A program made the position numbers and the translations under genes. 64,000 nucleotides of DNA from Agarivorans sp. TSD2052 (GTDB lineage: Bacteria > Pseudomonadota > Gammaproteobacteria > Enterobacterales > Celerinatantimonadaceae). The notes beneath the pieces are model-generated. The model searched no databases, had not been told where the DNA came from, and saw only the letters and a list, made by a program, of their open reading frames with translations. The stretch lies in contig NZ_CP096670.1 in assembly GCF_023238625.1 (NCBI RefSeq), positions 733,501-797,500 of the forward strand, written 5' to 3'. Shown piece after piece: positions 1 through 8,665 of this stretch (positions are counted from its first letter, which is position 1; every line of letters starts with the position of its first letter).

Positions 1-385
1 CTGCTCCAAAGGCAGCACCCATTGCCATTGCTGCTGCAATTGACACGGTCACGGCCATCCAGCCATCGCCAAGGTAATTGAGCAGCATAATCACCAAAAC
101 ACCGACCAAGGCAACCATTGAGCCTACCGACAAATCAATACCGCCAGCAATAATGACAAAGGTCATGCCTAAGGCGATGATGCCAGTGTAAGACACTTGT
201 CTAAGCACGTTGGTAAGGTTTCGTGGAATTAAGAAGTGCTCACTGGCCATTGCTGACAGAATAACCAGAATCAGCAGTGCAATCAGTGGCGCCCAATTAG
301 ATAGGGTAAATTTCGGTAGCTTGGCCAACCAGCTAGTAGAAGGTGATGAGCTAGATTTTTGTTCCATTTTTACAACCTCACTCAT
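1..385 (-). CDS. Sugar ABC transporter permease, RbsC-type (3' part outside window)
   Basis: Inner-membrane permease of a ribose/galactose/xylose-class ABC importer. The first 128 residues are visible, translated from the minus strand. They contain a soluble N-terminus, a first membrane helix ([16 protein letters not shown]), and the family signature [14 protein letters not shown] that marks RbsC-like proteins. The start ATG at 385-383 overlaps the TGA of the upstream ATPase gene (ATGA), so the two are translationally coupled. A second in-frame ATG lies six codons in. The rest of the gene, and probably a periplasmic binding protein that is otherwise missing from this operon, would lie beyond the left edge. 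Family is secure; the sugar is unknown. Confidence 0.9.
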   Translation of the reverse strand, partial: MSEVVKMEQKSSSSPSTSWLAKLPKFTLSNWAPLIALLILVILSAMASEHFLIPRNLTNVLRQVSYTGIIALGMTFVIIAGGIDLSVGSMVALVGVLVIMLLNYLGDGWMAVTVSIAAAMAMGAAFGA

Positions 386-1920
386 GGGTGGCTATCCTGT
401 GACGACGCAGATAGCGGCGCTGCCTGGTTTTGTAAACCTGCCGCCAAAAACATGATTTGTTCTTCATTAATGTCTTGGTCATGTAACTCTCCCTGAATGC
501 GACCTTCACGCATCACCAATACTCGGTGAGCGAGCCCAATTAACTCTTCCATGTCTGAAGAAATAACTACCACCGCCAAACCTTGCTCGGTCATGCTTTG
601 AACAAAGTGGTAAATTTCTTTTTTAGTGTTCACATCTACCCCGCGGGTGGGCTCGTCCAAAATCAGAATTTGTGGTTGAGTATCCATCCATTTGGACAGG
701 TAAACTTTTTGTTGATTACCTCCGCTTAGGTAAAGTAATTCGGTATCTAATGAGGCGGCTTTAATGTCGAATTTACGTACATATTGCTCTGCCTTTTCAC
801 GGGTTTTAGCGTGATTTATCAAGCCATTGCTATAGTTTTTAAGTGAAATTAAGCTAATGTTTTCGGGTAAGTTAAAGCTCATAGTAAGGCCGCAGCCTTG
901 ACGGTCTTCGCTTAAATAGGCCAAGCCATGTCTTACGGCGTCTTTAATGTTGTGGATTTGTACCGCTTGTTGCTGAACATAAATGTCTCCGTGTTGGCGG
1001 CGGCGTAAACCCATAATGGCTTCAGCGGTTTCGGTGCGGCCGCTGCCAATTAAGCCTGCAAAACCTAATACTTCGCCTTGGCGCACTTCAAAGCTAATAT
1101 CACTGAGCAAGTTTTTCACAGCGAGGTTTTCAACTTTTAATGCCACTTTGCTTTGTACAATAGAGCGGGGCGGGAATACCTGATTCAGCTCTCTCCCTAC
1201 CATTTTTCGCGCCATGTCTTGCTCGTCAATCTCGCTAACTTGGTCTATTGATATAAGCGCACCATCGCGCAAGATCATCAGGCGATCGCACAGTTTTTTC
1301 ACCTCTTTAAGTTTGTGAGAGATAAACAAAATGGTTACGCCTTGGGCTTTAAGTTTGTCGATAAGTGTAAATAGCACGGTGACTTCTTGGCTGGTTAATA
1401 CCGTAGTGGGCTCGTCCATAATCAGAATGCGGGCGTCATTCACCAAGGCCTTAGCTATCTCTACCATTTGTTTTTCAGCCACGCTGAGTTCTTCAATAAG
1501 TGCATCAGGCGAAAGGCTGGTTTCCAATAAGCTCAACAGTTGATTAGTGCGCAGGCGCATTGCTTTTTTGTTTAACAGCACCTTGCCTTTAAGCTCTTGG
1601 CCAAGAAAGATATTCTCAAATACGCTTAAGCTAGCGATGAGGTTAAATTCTTGGGGGATCATCGCAATGCCCAACGCTTTGGCATCTGCTGGGCTAGTGA
1701 TGTCAACCGCTTTACCCGCCACCGAGACTTGGCCTTCGCTACGCTGATAAATCCCAGAGATAATTTTCAGTAGGGTTGATTTACCCGCACCATTTTCGCC
1801 GAGAATGCCCATTACCTCACCTGGCAGCACCTGCACACTTATGCCATGCAGTACTTGCACGCCAGAGAAGCTTTTGGATATTTTCTCTAGGCTAAGGATG
1901 GGTTCTTCAGGCAAGTTCAT
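382..1920 (-). CDS. Sugar ABC transporter ATP-binding protein, RbsA/MglA/XylG family
   Basis: Cytoplasmic ATPase with two fused ABC domains, about 512 residues, the normal length for RbsA-like proteins. Domain 1 has Walker A (GENGAGKST, ~41-49), the signature LSVAEKQ (~145-151) and Walker B (ILIMDEP, ~165-171). Domain 2 has a degenerate Walker A region (GLIGSGRTE), the signature LSGGNQQK and Walker B ([12 protein letters not shown]), the usual asymmetry of this family. The start is placed at the ATG at 1920 rather than the upstream GTG/ATG candidates because GGAGA lies just 5' of it. It overlaps the end of the dehydrogenase gene by 14 bases and its TGA overlaps the permease ATG. It energises uptake with the neighbouring permease. 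Confidence 0.93.
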   Translation of the reverse strand: MNLPEEPILSLEKISKSFSGVQVLHGISVQVLPGEVMGILGENGAGKSTLLKIISGIYQRSEGQVSVAGKAVDITSPADAKALGIAMIPQEFNLIASLSVFENIFLGQELKGKVLLNKKAMRLRTNQLLSLLETSLSPDALIEELSVAEKQMVEIAKALVNDARILIMDEPTTVLTSQEVTVLFTLIDKLKAQGVTILFISHKLKEVKKLCDRLMILRDGALISIDQVSEIDEQDMARKMVGRELNQVFPPRSIVQSKVALKVENLAVKNLLSDISFEVRQGEVLGFAGLIGSGRTETAEAIMGLRRRQHGDIYVQQQAVQIHNIKDAVRHGLAYLSEDRQGCGLTMSFNLPENISLISLKNYSNGLINHAKTREKAEQYVRKFDIKAASLDTELLYLSGGNQQKVYLSKWMDTQPQILILDEPTRGVDVNTKKEIYHFVQSMTEQGLAVVVISSDMEELIGLAHRVLVMREGRIQGELHDQDINEEQIMFLAAGLQNQAAPLSASSQDSHP

Positions 1921-3076
1921 GCACGTTCTCCAAACGAGTCCATTTACCGTCATTTTGCGAGGAATGGATCATCGCATTGATAAATTGCAAACCCTCCACG
2001 CCTTGTTTTACACCGGGTAATAAATTGTTTGCCAAAATGTCAGCAGGTGACGATCCCTTGCGTACCGCTCGAATGGCTTGCGCGGTTTCGGTGTAAAGGT
2101 TGGCAAACCCTTCTAGATAACCTTCAGGGTGCCCCGCAGGGGTACGAACGAGGTGTTCAGCCTCCGATTGATAACCATATCCGCCGCGACTTAGCATTCG
2201 GCTAGGTTGTGAGAAGGGGCTATACAACAGCTGATTAGGGTGCTCTTGTGACCACTCGATACCACCGTCTTTGCCATAAATGCGGATCCGTAAGCCGTTT
2301 TCATTGCCAGGTGCGACTTGTGAGCTCCACAACATGCCACGCACGCCTTGTTCAAAGCGCAACATGGCATGCACGTTGTCATCTAATACTCGACCATCTA
2401 CAAAGGTGCTAAGTTCGGCGCTTACCTGCTCTAACTGTAAGCCACTAATGAACGCGGCTAGGTTAAAGGCATGGGTGCCAATATCCCCCAAGCAACCTGC
2501 TGGGCCAGAACGTTTTGGGTCGGTGCGCCATTCGGCTTGTTTGTTACCGGTATTTTCGGCTGCTGTGGTTAGCCAGTCTTGGGCGTATTCCACTTGTACC
2601 AAACGCAGCTGGCCCAATAAACCATCGCTCACCATTTGCTGAGCTTGACGAACCATAGGGTAGGCGCTGTAATTGTGGGTAAGCACAAATAACTTACCGC
2701 TATTATTGGCCAGCTCTTTTAGCTCTAGTGCTTCGTGCAATGAGCAGGTCATGGGTTTATCGCAAATAACATGAATGCCAGCGGCTAAAAATGCTTTAGC
2801 GATGGGAAAGTGCAAATGGTTAGGAGTCACAATGCTCACTGCCTCAATTCCATCTTTACGGGCGGCTTCATGTTGTGCCATTTGCGCGTAATCGCTGTAA
2901 CTGCGCTCACTCGTAATGCCTAAATCTTTGGCCGATTGCAGAGCGCGAGCTGGGTCGGCGCTCAGCGCGCCTGCCACTAATTCAAACTGGTTATCTAAGC
3001 GCGCGGCAATACGGTGAATCGCGCCAATAAATGCACCGCTACCCCCACCCACCATGCCAAGTTTAATTCTGTCCAT
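1907..3076 (-). CDS. Gfo/Idh/MocA family sugar dehydrogenase
   Basis: Probable NAD(P)-dependent sugar or cyclitol dehydrogenase, 389 residues. The N-terminal Rossmann domain starts IKLGMVGGGSGAFIGAIHR (glycine-rich dinucleotide loop), followed by the EAVSIVTPNHLHFPIA strand and the family motif ICDKPMT, whose lysine is the usual catalytic residue. A GDIGTHAFNL segment carries the conserved D...H pair of the substrate site. It lies 10 bases downstream of the isomerase-like gene and overlaps the ATPase gene, so it belongs to one catabolic operon. Relatives act on inositols, glucosides and anhydrosugars; the substrate cannot be read from sequence. Confidence 0.88.
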   Translation of the reverse strand: MDRIKLGMVGGGSGAFIGAIHRIAARLDNQFELVAGALSADPARALQSAKDLGITSERSYSDYAQMAQHEAARKDGIEAVSIVTPNHLHFPIAKAFLAAGIHVICDKPMTCSLHEALELKELANNSGKLFVLTHNYSAYPMVRQAQQMVSDGLLGQLRLVQVEYAQDWLTTAAENTGNKQAEWRTDPKRSGPAGCLGDIGTHAFNLAAFISGLQLEQVSAELSTFVDGRVLDDNVHAMLRFEQGVRGMLWSSQVAPGNENGLRIRIYGKDGGIEWSQEHPNQLLYSPFSQPSRMLSRGGYGYQSEAEHLVRTPAGHPEGYLEGFANLYTETAQAIRAVRKGSSPADILANNLLPGVKQGVEGLQFINAMIHSSQNDGKWTRLENVHELA

Positions 3077-3086
3077 GATGCTCTCC

Positions 3087-4139
3087 TTATAGCCCTAAGA
3101 TGCGCTGGTTGGCGGCTTGGTCTACCGCACTATCGGCAAAATCATCAAACGCTTTGTCGGTCACTTCAATAATGTGTTGCTCAACAAATGTGGCCCCTTC
3201 GGCTGCACCTGCTTCAGGGTGTTTGAGACAACACTCCCATTCCACCACTGCCCAGCCACTAAAGTCGTATTGGGCTAGCTTGGAAAAAATCCCCACAAAA
3301 TCTACTTGGCCGTCACCTAGAGAGCGAAAGCGGCCTGCGCGTTCGGTCCAGCTTTGGTAGCCGCCATACACACCTTGTTGGCCAGTGGGGTTGAACTCGG
3401 CATCTTTAACGTGAAACATTTTTATCCGCGAGTGGTAGCGGTCAATGAAATCTAAATAATCGAGCTGTTGTAGAACAAAATGGCTAGGGTCATACAAGAT
3501 ATTGCAACGCGGATGCTGCTTAACTGCATCCAAAAACATTTCGAAACTAACGCCATCATGTAAATCTTCCCCTGGGTGGATTTCGTAACACACATCTACG
3601 CCGGCTTCATCAAAGGCGTCTAATATCGGTAGCCAGCGTTTGGCTAGCTCGGCAAAGCCAGTTTCAACTAGGCCCTGTGGGCGCTGTGGCCAGGGGTACA
3701 TGTAAGGCCAAAGTAGCGCACCAGAAAACGTAGCGTGGGCAGTAAGGCCAAGGTTTTTAGAGGCCTTAGCGGCTAACATCATTTGATTTACCGCCCATTG
3801 TTGGCGTAATTGGGGCTTGCCTCGCACTGAATCAGGCGCAAAGCCATCAAACATTTCATCGTAAGCGGGATGCACTGCAACCAGCTGGCCTTGTAAGTGA
3901 GTAGATAATTCGGTGAGGGTAAGGCCATTGCCTTGCAGTAAGGCTAATACTTGTTGGCAATAATCGAGGTCTTCGGCAGCGCGCTCTAGGTCAAATAAGC
4001 GTTTATCCCAACTGGGCATTTGCACACCTTTATAACCGACGCTGGCAGCCCAAGCGGCGATAGATGCTAGAGAATTAAATGGCGCTTCATCGCTGGCAAA
4101 CTGAGCCAGAAATAAGGCAGGTCCTTGAAGAGTTTTCAT
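3087..4139 (-). CDS. Sugar phosphate isomerase/epimerase family protein (AP-endonuclease-2 fold)
   Basis: TIM-barrel protein of about 350 residues related to xylose isomerase-like and inosose/ketose epimerase-like enzymes. Visible metal-site signatures are the glutamate strand CYEIHPGEDLHDG, the DPSHF segment, IKMFHVKDAEF and the C-terminal VVEWECCLKHPE. The start is taken at the ATG at 4139 because AAGGGA precedes it by a normal distance; the frame is open upstream through the operator region, which is unlikely to be coding. It is the first gene of the operon, paired with the Gfo/Idh/MocA dehydrogenase, a pairing common in cyclitol and rare-sugar pathways. Precise reaction unknown. Confidence 0.85.
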   Translation of the reverse strand: MKTLQGPALFLAQFASDEAPFNSLASIAAWAASVGYKGVQMPSWDKRLFDLERAAEDLDYCQQVLALLQGNGLTLTELSTHLQGQLVAVHPAYDEMFDGFAPDSVRGKPQLRQQWAVNQMMLAAKASKNLGLTAHATFSGALLWPYMYPWPQRPQGLVETGFAELAKRWLPILDAFDEAGVDVCYEIHPGEDLHDGVSFEMFLDAVKQHPRCNILYDPSHFVLQQLDYLDFIDRYHSRIKMFHVKDAEFNPTGQQGVYGGYQSWTERAGRFRSLGDGQVDFVGIFSKLAQYDFSGWAVVEWECCLKHPEAGAAEGATFVEQHIIEVTDKAFDDFADSAVDQAANQRILGL

Positions 4140-4195
4140 CAGCAATCCCTTTTTATCGATGTATAAAGCCACATTTGTCTTCGATACACAGAATA

Positions 4196-4213
4196 AATGT
4201 AATCGATTACATT
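4196..4213. promoter_or_regulatory. LacI-family operator, proximal to sugar operon
   Basis: Perfect 18-bp palindrome AATGTAATCGATTACATT located 57 bases upstream of the isomerase-like gene start. Its form (TGTAA...TTACA around a central CG-type step) is that of LacI/GalR-family operators, and a LacI-family gene is the divergent neighbour. The assignment to that regulator is inference. Confidence 0.75.
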
Positions 4214-4428
4214 GAGGTGTATAAAAAAACCATGCACTCATCGTGAGCTGGAGGCATTTTAAGCCGCACTGCATGGCATTTATTTGGTAGCTGAATAAAA
4301 CTTATACAATGTTTTGCCTTTTATCTAGCGCATGTTACAAAAATGTGATCACTGTAAAAGTTTATTTTTTGCGCACTTTGCCAAAAGGTGAATTAAGTGT
4401 TTTAAAATAAAGTACTTTACAAAATTTG

Positions 4429-4444
4429 ATGTAATCCGTTACAT
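4429..4444. promoter_or_regulatory. LacI-family operator, proximal to the regulator gene
   Basis: ATGTAATCCGTTACAT: the same 6-bp arms (ATGTAA/TTACAT) as the 4196-4213 site around a non-symmetric 4-base centre. It lies 56 bases upstream of the regulator start, suggesting autoregulation and possibly looping with the other operator. Confidence 0.65.
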
Positions 4445-4500
4445 TTCGTTTAGAGTTTAAGCCGTTCTTGCTAAGCTTGAGTGAGTAAAAAGGATTCACT

Positions 4501-5490
4501 ATGCCCACCATAAAAGACGTTGCCAAGCTGGCTGGCGTGTCTACCGCGACGGTGTCGCGTGCTATGATGAACCCTGAAAAGGTGTCGGAAAAAACGCGGC
4601 TAAAGGTAGAGCTAGCGGTGGCTGAGTCGGGTTTTTCTCCCAATGTTATCGCCCGTAATTTACGTCGTAGTGAGTCAAAAACCATCGTGGTTATTGTGCC
4701 CGATATTGCCAATATGTTTTTTGCTAGCATTGTTCGTGGTATTCAACAGGTGGCCTTACAAAATGGCTACAAAGTATTGCTAGGGGATTCAATTCATACT
4801 GTTGAGCAAGCCAAAGCCTATATGGATTTGGTACGCAGCAAACAAGCGGATGGGATTATCTCGCTGACTGCTGAGCTGCCAATGGAAATTCGTCAAGGCA
4901 CCGAAATCCCAATGGTGATGGCTTGTGAATATTTTTCGGGCTTTCCGATCCCGACAGTACGTATCGACAATCGCAACTCAGCCAAGCGAGCGGTAGATTA
5001 CCTATTAGACATTGGCCACACTAAAATAGGCTGTATTACCGGCCCCATGGAAAACCCCATATGTGTTGATCGTAAAGCGGGGGTGGAAGACGGCTTAAAC
5101 CAAGTCAATATTGAGCTCGATGAAGCCGCTTTTGAAGATGGCGATTTTAGTTTTCAATCGGGCTACAGCGCCTTTATGCGCTTGCATCAGCATTATGCAA
5201 TGACCGCACTATTTTGCTTTAACGATATGATGGCATTAGGCGCCATGAAAGCAGCAACTCAGCGAGGTATTCAGGTGCCTAAGCAGTTATCTATTGTCGG
5301 TTTTGATGACTTATTATTTGCTGAATATACCAATCCAGAGCTCACCACTATTCGTCAACCACAAGAAGACATTGGTATCGCGGCCGCCAGCACTTTAATG
5401 AAAATTTTAAATGGCGGGAAGGTTAATCAAGATACCATTGTGCCTACCCAATTATTAGTGCGTGCTAGCTGTACTTCTCCGGGTAAGTAA
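4501..5490 (+). CDS. LacI/GalR-family transcriptional regulator
   Basis: DNA-binding sugar-responsive regulator of 329 residues, the normal family length. Residues 2-30 form the LacI helix-turn-helix and hinge helix (IKDVAKLAGVSTATVSRAM, then the NLRRS hinge region). The rest is a periplasmic-binding-protein-like effector domain with the typical VPDIANMFFASIVRGI and SIVGFDDLLFAEYTNPELTTIRQP segments. The start ATG has AAGGA upstream. It is divergent from the sugar operon and two palindromic sites flank the intergenic region, so it very probably represses that operon and itself. Effector unknown. Confidence 0.93.
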   Translation: MPTIKDVAKLAGVSTATVSRAMMNPEKVSEKTRLKVELAVAESGFSPNVIARNLRRSESKTIVVIVPDIANMFFASIVRGIQQVALQNGYKVLLGDSIHTVEQAKAYMDLVRSKQADGIISLTAELPMEIRQGTEIPMVMACEYFSGFPIPTVRIDNRNSAKRAVDYLLDIGHTKIGCITGPMENPICVDRKAGVEDGLNQVNIELDEAAFEDGDFSFQSGYSAFMRLHQHYAMTALFCFNDMMALGAMKAATQRGIQVPKQLSIVGFDDLLFAEYTNPELTTIRQPQEDIGIAAASTLMKILNGGKVNQDTIVPTQLLVRASCTSPGK

Positions 5491-5623
5491 TGAACGTTTA
5501 GCTCAATAAACAGGATAAACCGCCATTATCTGGATTTAATTATTGGCTTTGGAGAAACGCATTTTTCATTCAACTGCTATCAGCAGTATAATCGGACATT
5601 CATTCTCAATACGAAGTTAAACA

Positions 5624-8146
5624 GTGAAGCATCGTTTCTTTTCAAAGCAAGCTCTTCCCTTTGTTTTATCACTTTTTTTTATCGGCTTAGCGAGCTATAT
5701 CGCCGCTGTTTATAGTCAGCACCATTTTGTGATTGATTCGGATTTAGATGGCCTGGTGCAACAAGATGCTCCATGGAAAGACAACTTAACAAAAACGGCA
5801 GCAGAGTTTGGTGAGTCAGAGAATGCTTTAGTCGTGGTTGTTTCCGGTACTCACCGTCGCCAAGTGCAGGAGGTCACAGAGAAACTACAAGATGATTTCT
5901 CAGCAGATCCTCTGTTTAAAGATGTATTTTCTCCCAGCACCTTGCCGTGGCTAAAACAACAGGCTTTATGGTTTTTATCAGCCCAAGACTTTCAGACGTT
6001 TAATGAAAACTTACGCAGCGTAATGCCTAAGTTAAAGGGAGCTATGTCAGCAGAGCCGGATCGGGCTGCCATGCAGTTACTGGCGCAACTTAATCATGCT
6101 ATTGAGACTGACGATCAGCGTGCGTCTACATTGCTGATTAAAGTGTTAAATCAATTGGCTAGCACACCGCAAAAGGTGGATTGGTTTGAGGTATTACTCC
6201 CTGACAGCAGCGGCATTCACTATCAGATTATTAGCTTAAATGCCGAGCCCCAACATGATCATAAAGAACCTAATAGGTTTATCATTGAAACGGCTCATAA
6301 AATTATCCAGCCATATAGTGATGACTCAGAGCTACAAATACGCATTACAGGACAAACCGCATTAGATTTTGACGAAATAAACGATGCCAACCACAGTGTA
6401 AAATTGGCTGGAGTTATGTCATTTATTGGGTTAGTGGTCGTGCTGGGCTTTGGTATTCGCTCGCTGCGAATTATTGTGGCGAGTTACCTTGCTGTGATTA
6501 TTGGCTTAAGCTGGACTCTAGCTCTTGGGCTCTGGTTGGTGGGCTCGTATAACACTATATCGATTGTATTTTTGGTGATGTTTATTGGTTTAGGGGTCGA
6601 TTTTGCTATCCACTTTTGCCTGCGGCTGCGCGAAGAACAAGTACTGCACGATAACAATATGGACTGTCTCATTGCCTCTATTCGCGGCACGATTAGCCCG
6701 CTAAGTTTATGTGCGTTAACCTCGGCAATCGGTTTTTTGGGTTTCTATCCTACCGCATATACCGGGTTAGCAGAGTTAGGCGTGATCTCTGCGGCGGGAA
6801 TGCTGATGGGGTTACTGGCCACCTTTAGCGTAATACCAACTTTTTTCTTTATTTTTGGTTACCCGAGGCGTAAAGCCGTTCGCCAATCTAATGATCTTGG
6901 CGATAGTGCCTTTTGGCTGCCTAAGCACTACAAACTGGTGGTCGGTTTAGCGGCACTGGTTTTAGTTGTTTCTGGCATTGGGGCGAGCAAAATGATGTTT
7001 GATTTTTCCACCTTAGTACTGAAATCAGAAAAGGCAGAGTCCGTTCAAACACTCGAAGAAATTCAAACACAAGGCTTAACATCGAGTTACCAAATGATGA
7101 TGTTGGCCACATCGCTGCCACAAGCTGAGTCTTGGCAGGCTCAACTAACAGGCTTACCTGAAGTAAGTAATGTCATTTCAATTAGCGCATTTTTACCTAA
7201 AAATAGAGAGCAAAAAATGGCGGCGTTGTCGCAAAGCATGAACACGCCTCCAGCTGCAAATTTATCGATGAATAGCTTATCTGTTTTAGAGAGTAACCTC
7301 GCGGCCTCTAGCGTTGCTCAATCCGCACTAGCGGCAAATACCTTGCCTTGGCTGCAAGGCAATGATGAATTAACTATCTATAGCCGTATCAATACAGCAG
7401 CACTTGCCCCCTTACAGCAGATGCAAGCAAGCTTGAGTGGGTTAATGCAAGCACCAACGCCTAGCTACGCAGATATTCCAGCGGAGCTTAGCCAACGTTA
7501 TCAAAATGACAGCTACCTGTTAGTGGTGGCTTATCCCTCTGGTGATATGCGTAATGTTCAGCAATTAGACAGCTTTATCAAGGTGGTTAAACAGGTGGCG
7601 CCAAATGCCACCGGCAGGCCCGTAGCAGAACAGCAAGTGGGTAAAATAATCATTAAGTCATTTATTCAGGCAGTGAGTTACTCACTACTATTGATCGCGG
7701 TAATTTTGTTGCTGGCTCTGAAACACAAACGCGACGTTATTCTTACATTTATTCCGTTATTGTTGACGACCTTATCGACAATGGCCGTAGCCCACTGGAG
7801 TGGACTCGCCTTAAACATGGCCAACATTATTGTTATCCCCTTAATTTTTGGATTGGGTGTTGATAATGGTATTCACATTGTGGAGCGCTTTCGCTCGGTG
7901 GGATCGGCGAGAGCCTTTTATCAATCATCGACTCCGAGAGCGGCAGTTTTGAGTTCATTAACCACCATGGCGACTTTTGGTTCTTTGTTATTGGCGGATC
8001 ATCGAGGCATGTATAGCATTGGCTTCTTGCTAACCATCGCCATTGGCTTTTTGCTTTTTTACAGTTTAACTGTTTTACCGGCATTGCTGTTTAGCGTGAA
8101 AAAGATGGATACCGCGGCGGTGACCGATACAAAATCAAAGACCTAG
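5624..8146 (+). CDS. RND-superfamily (MMPL/COG1033-type) exporter
   Basis: Large inner-membrane protein of 840 residues with the two-fold repeat of RND/MMPL transporters. A helix at ~8-30 is followed by a periplasmic loop to ~255 and a helix bundle at ~260-410, then a second helix at ~433-455, loop, and bundle at ~680-830. Each bundle carries the family motif (GLGVDFAIHFCLRLR and GLGVDNGIHIVERF), whose aspartate is the presumed proton relay. The start is GTG with no strong ribosome site. No membrane-fusion or outer-membrane partner is adjacent, and 130 bases separate it from lacI, so it seems to be its own unit. Relatives export lipids or hopanoids; substrate here unknown. Confidence 0.85.
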   Translation: MKHRFFSKQALPFVLSLFFIGLASYIAAVYSQHHFVIDSDLDGLVQQDAPWKDNLTKTAAEFGESENALVVVVSGTHRRQVQEVTEKLQDDFSADPLFKDVFSPSTLPWLKQQALWFLSAQDFQTFNENLRSVMPKLKGAMSAEPDRAAMQLLAQLNHAIETDDQRASTLLIKVLNQLASTPQKVDWFEVLLPDSSGIHYQIISLNAEPQHDHKEPNRFIIETAHKIIQPYSDDSELQIRITGQTALDFDEINDANHSVKLAGVMSFIGLVVVLGFGIRSLRIIVASYLAVIIGLSWTLALGLWLVGSYNTISIVFLVMFIGLGVDFAIHFCLRLREEQVLHDNNMDCLIASIRGTISPLSLCALTSAIGFLGFYPTAYTGLAELGVISAAGMLMGLLATFSVIPTFFFIFGYPRRKAVRQSNDLGDSAFWLPKHYKLVVGLAALVLVVSGIGASKMMFDFSTLVLKSEKAESVQTLEEIQTQGLTSSYQMMMLATSLPQAESWQAQLTGLPEVSNVISISAFLPKNREQKMAALSQSMNTPPAANLSMNSLSVLESNLAASSVAQSALAANTLPWLQGNDELTIYSRINTAALAPLQQMQASLSGLMQAPTPSYADIPAELSQRYQNDSYLLVVAYPSGDMRNVQQLDSFIKVVKQVAPNATGRPVAEQQVGKIIIKSFIQAVSYSLLLIAVILLLALKHKRDVILTFIPLLLTTLSTMAVAHWSGLALNMANIIVIPLIFGLGVDNGIHIVERFRSVGSARAFYQSSTPRAAVLSSLTTMATFGSLLLADHRGMYSIGFLLTIAIGFLLFYSLTVLPALLFSVKKMDTAAVTDTKSKT

Positions 8147-8180
8147 TTGCACGGTTGTAGGCAGCGGTGATTAACGCTAA

Positions 8181-8203
8181 GTGCCAACACTAAAGGTTGG
8201 CAC
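8181..8203. terminator. Possible bidirectional terminator hairpin
   Basis: GTGCCAAC and GTTGGCAC form an 8-bp perfect stem around a 7-base loop between two convergent genes. There is no strong T-tract on either side, so an intrinsic terminator is plausible but not certain. Confidence 0.4.
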
Positions 8204-8216
8204 GATAAGCAAACGT

Positions 8217-8558
8217 TTAGTTATCGACAAACATATGATTTGCCGCTGTTACGCCACGGTCATAGGTACAGAATGTATCGGTGGCGGCTTCAGTTTTACT
8301 ATGTATTTTGATGTTAGTAATCACCTCTAACGCGCCTGCGTCATAACAGGCTTGCTGAGCGGCTTTTACTATTTCCAATAAGTGATTAAGCTCGCCCTTC
8401 ATGGTTGTCTCCATCGCACCGACTTGGTAAGGCACATTGGCCGCTTTTACCACTGCGATAGCCTTATCAACCACTTCAAAATTATTACCTTCTTTCAGCC
8501 TTGGTATAATTTGAAAAGCAACAAATACGTCTTTAATTACCGGATTATCTGTAGTCAT
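8217..8558 (-). CDS. Thiamine-binding-fold protein (DUF77/MTH1187 family)
   Basis: Small cytoplasmic ferredoxin-like-fold protein, 113 residues, of the family named after MTH1187/YkoF-like thiamine-binding domains (PF01910). The family pattern is visible: a first strand VFVAFQIIPR, helix VDKAIAVVKAA, the VPYQVGAMETTMKGE strand with the conserved glutamates, and a second helix HLLEIVKAAQQACYDAGA. The C-terminal ~30 residues exceed the core domain. Members bind thiamine or its pyrimidine moiety; physiological role unproven. Monocistronic, convergent with the RND exporter. Confidence 0.8.
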   Translation of the reverse strand: MTTDNPVIKDVFVAFQIIPRLKEGNNFEVVDKAIAVVKAANVPYQVGAMETTMKGELNHLLEIVKAAQQACYDAGALEVITNIKIHSKTEAATDTFCTYDRGVTAANHMFVDN

Positions 8559-8569
8559 CGTAGTATGTT

Positions 8570-8602
8570 CTTATGAATTATCTTATGAATTATCTTATGA
8601 AT
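8570..8602. repeat. 12-bp tandem repeat upstream of the thiamine-binding-fold gene
   Basis: Unit CTTATGAATTAT occurs twice exactly, followed by a partial third copy (CTTATGAAT), starting 12 bases upstream of the gene start, inside its leader or promoter. Confidence 0.85.
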
Positions 8603-8665
8603 GTTTCTGGCCGACGATATTAGCATTTATTGCCGCTAAGTAGACCACATCACTAAGCCCTAAAC

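Larger units (their letters stand above)
4140..4500. other. Divergent regulatory region between sugar operon and lacI-type gene
   Basis: 361-base non-coding stretch separating two divergent transcription units. It holds two related palindromes (4196-4213 and 4429-4444), one near each gene, about 232 bases centre to centre. The A/T-rich stretch 4360-4430 is suitable for promoters, but no clear -35/-10 pair stands out. Confidence 0.7.

Noticed and set aside
4362-4730. 122-codon frame on the minus strand at the lacI promoter
   Set aside because: It runs antisense into the first 230 bases of the secure LacI-family gene and covers its operator; no protein-like features.
5624-8146. RND exporter as part of the upstream sugar regulon
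   Set aside because: It is separated by 130 bases from the regulator gene, has no operator-like palindrome upstream, and no functional link to sugar import.
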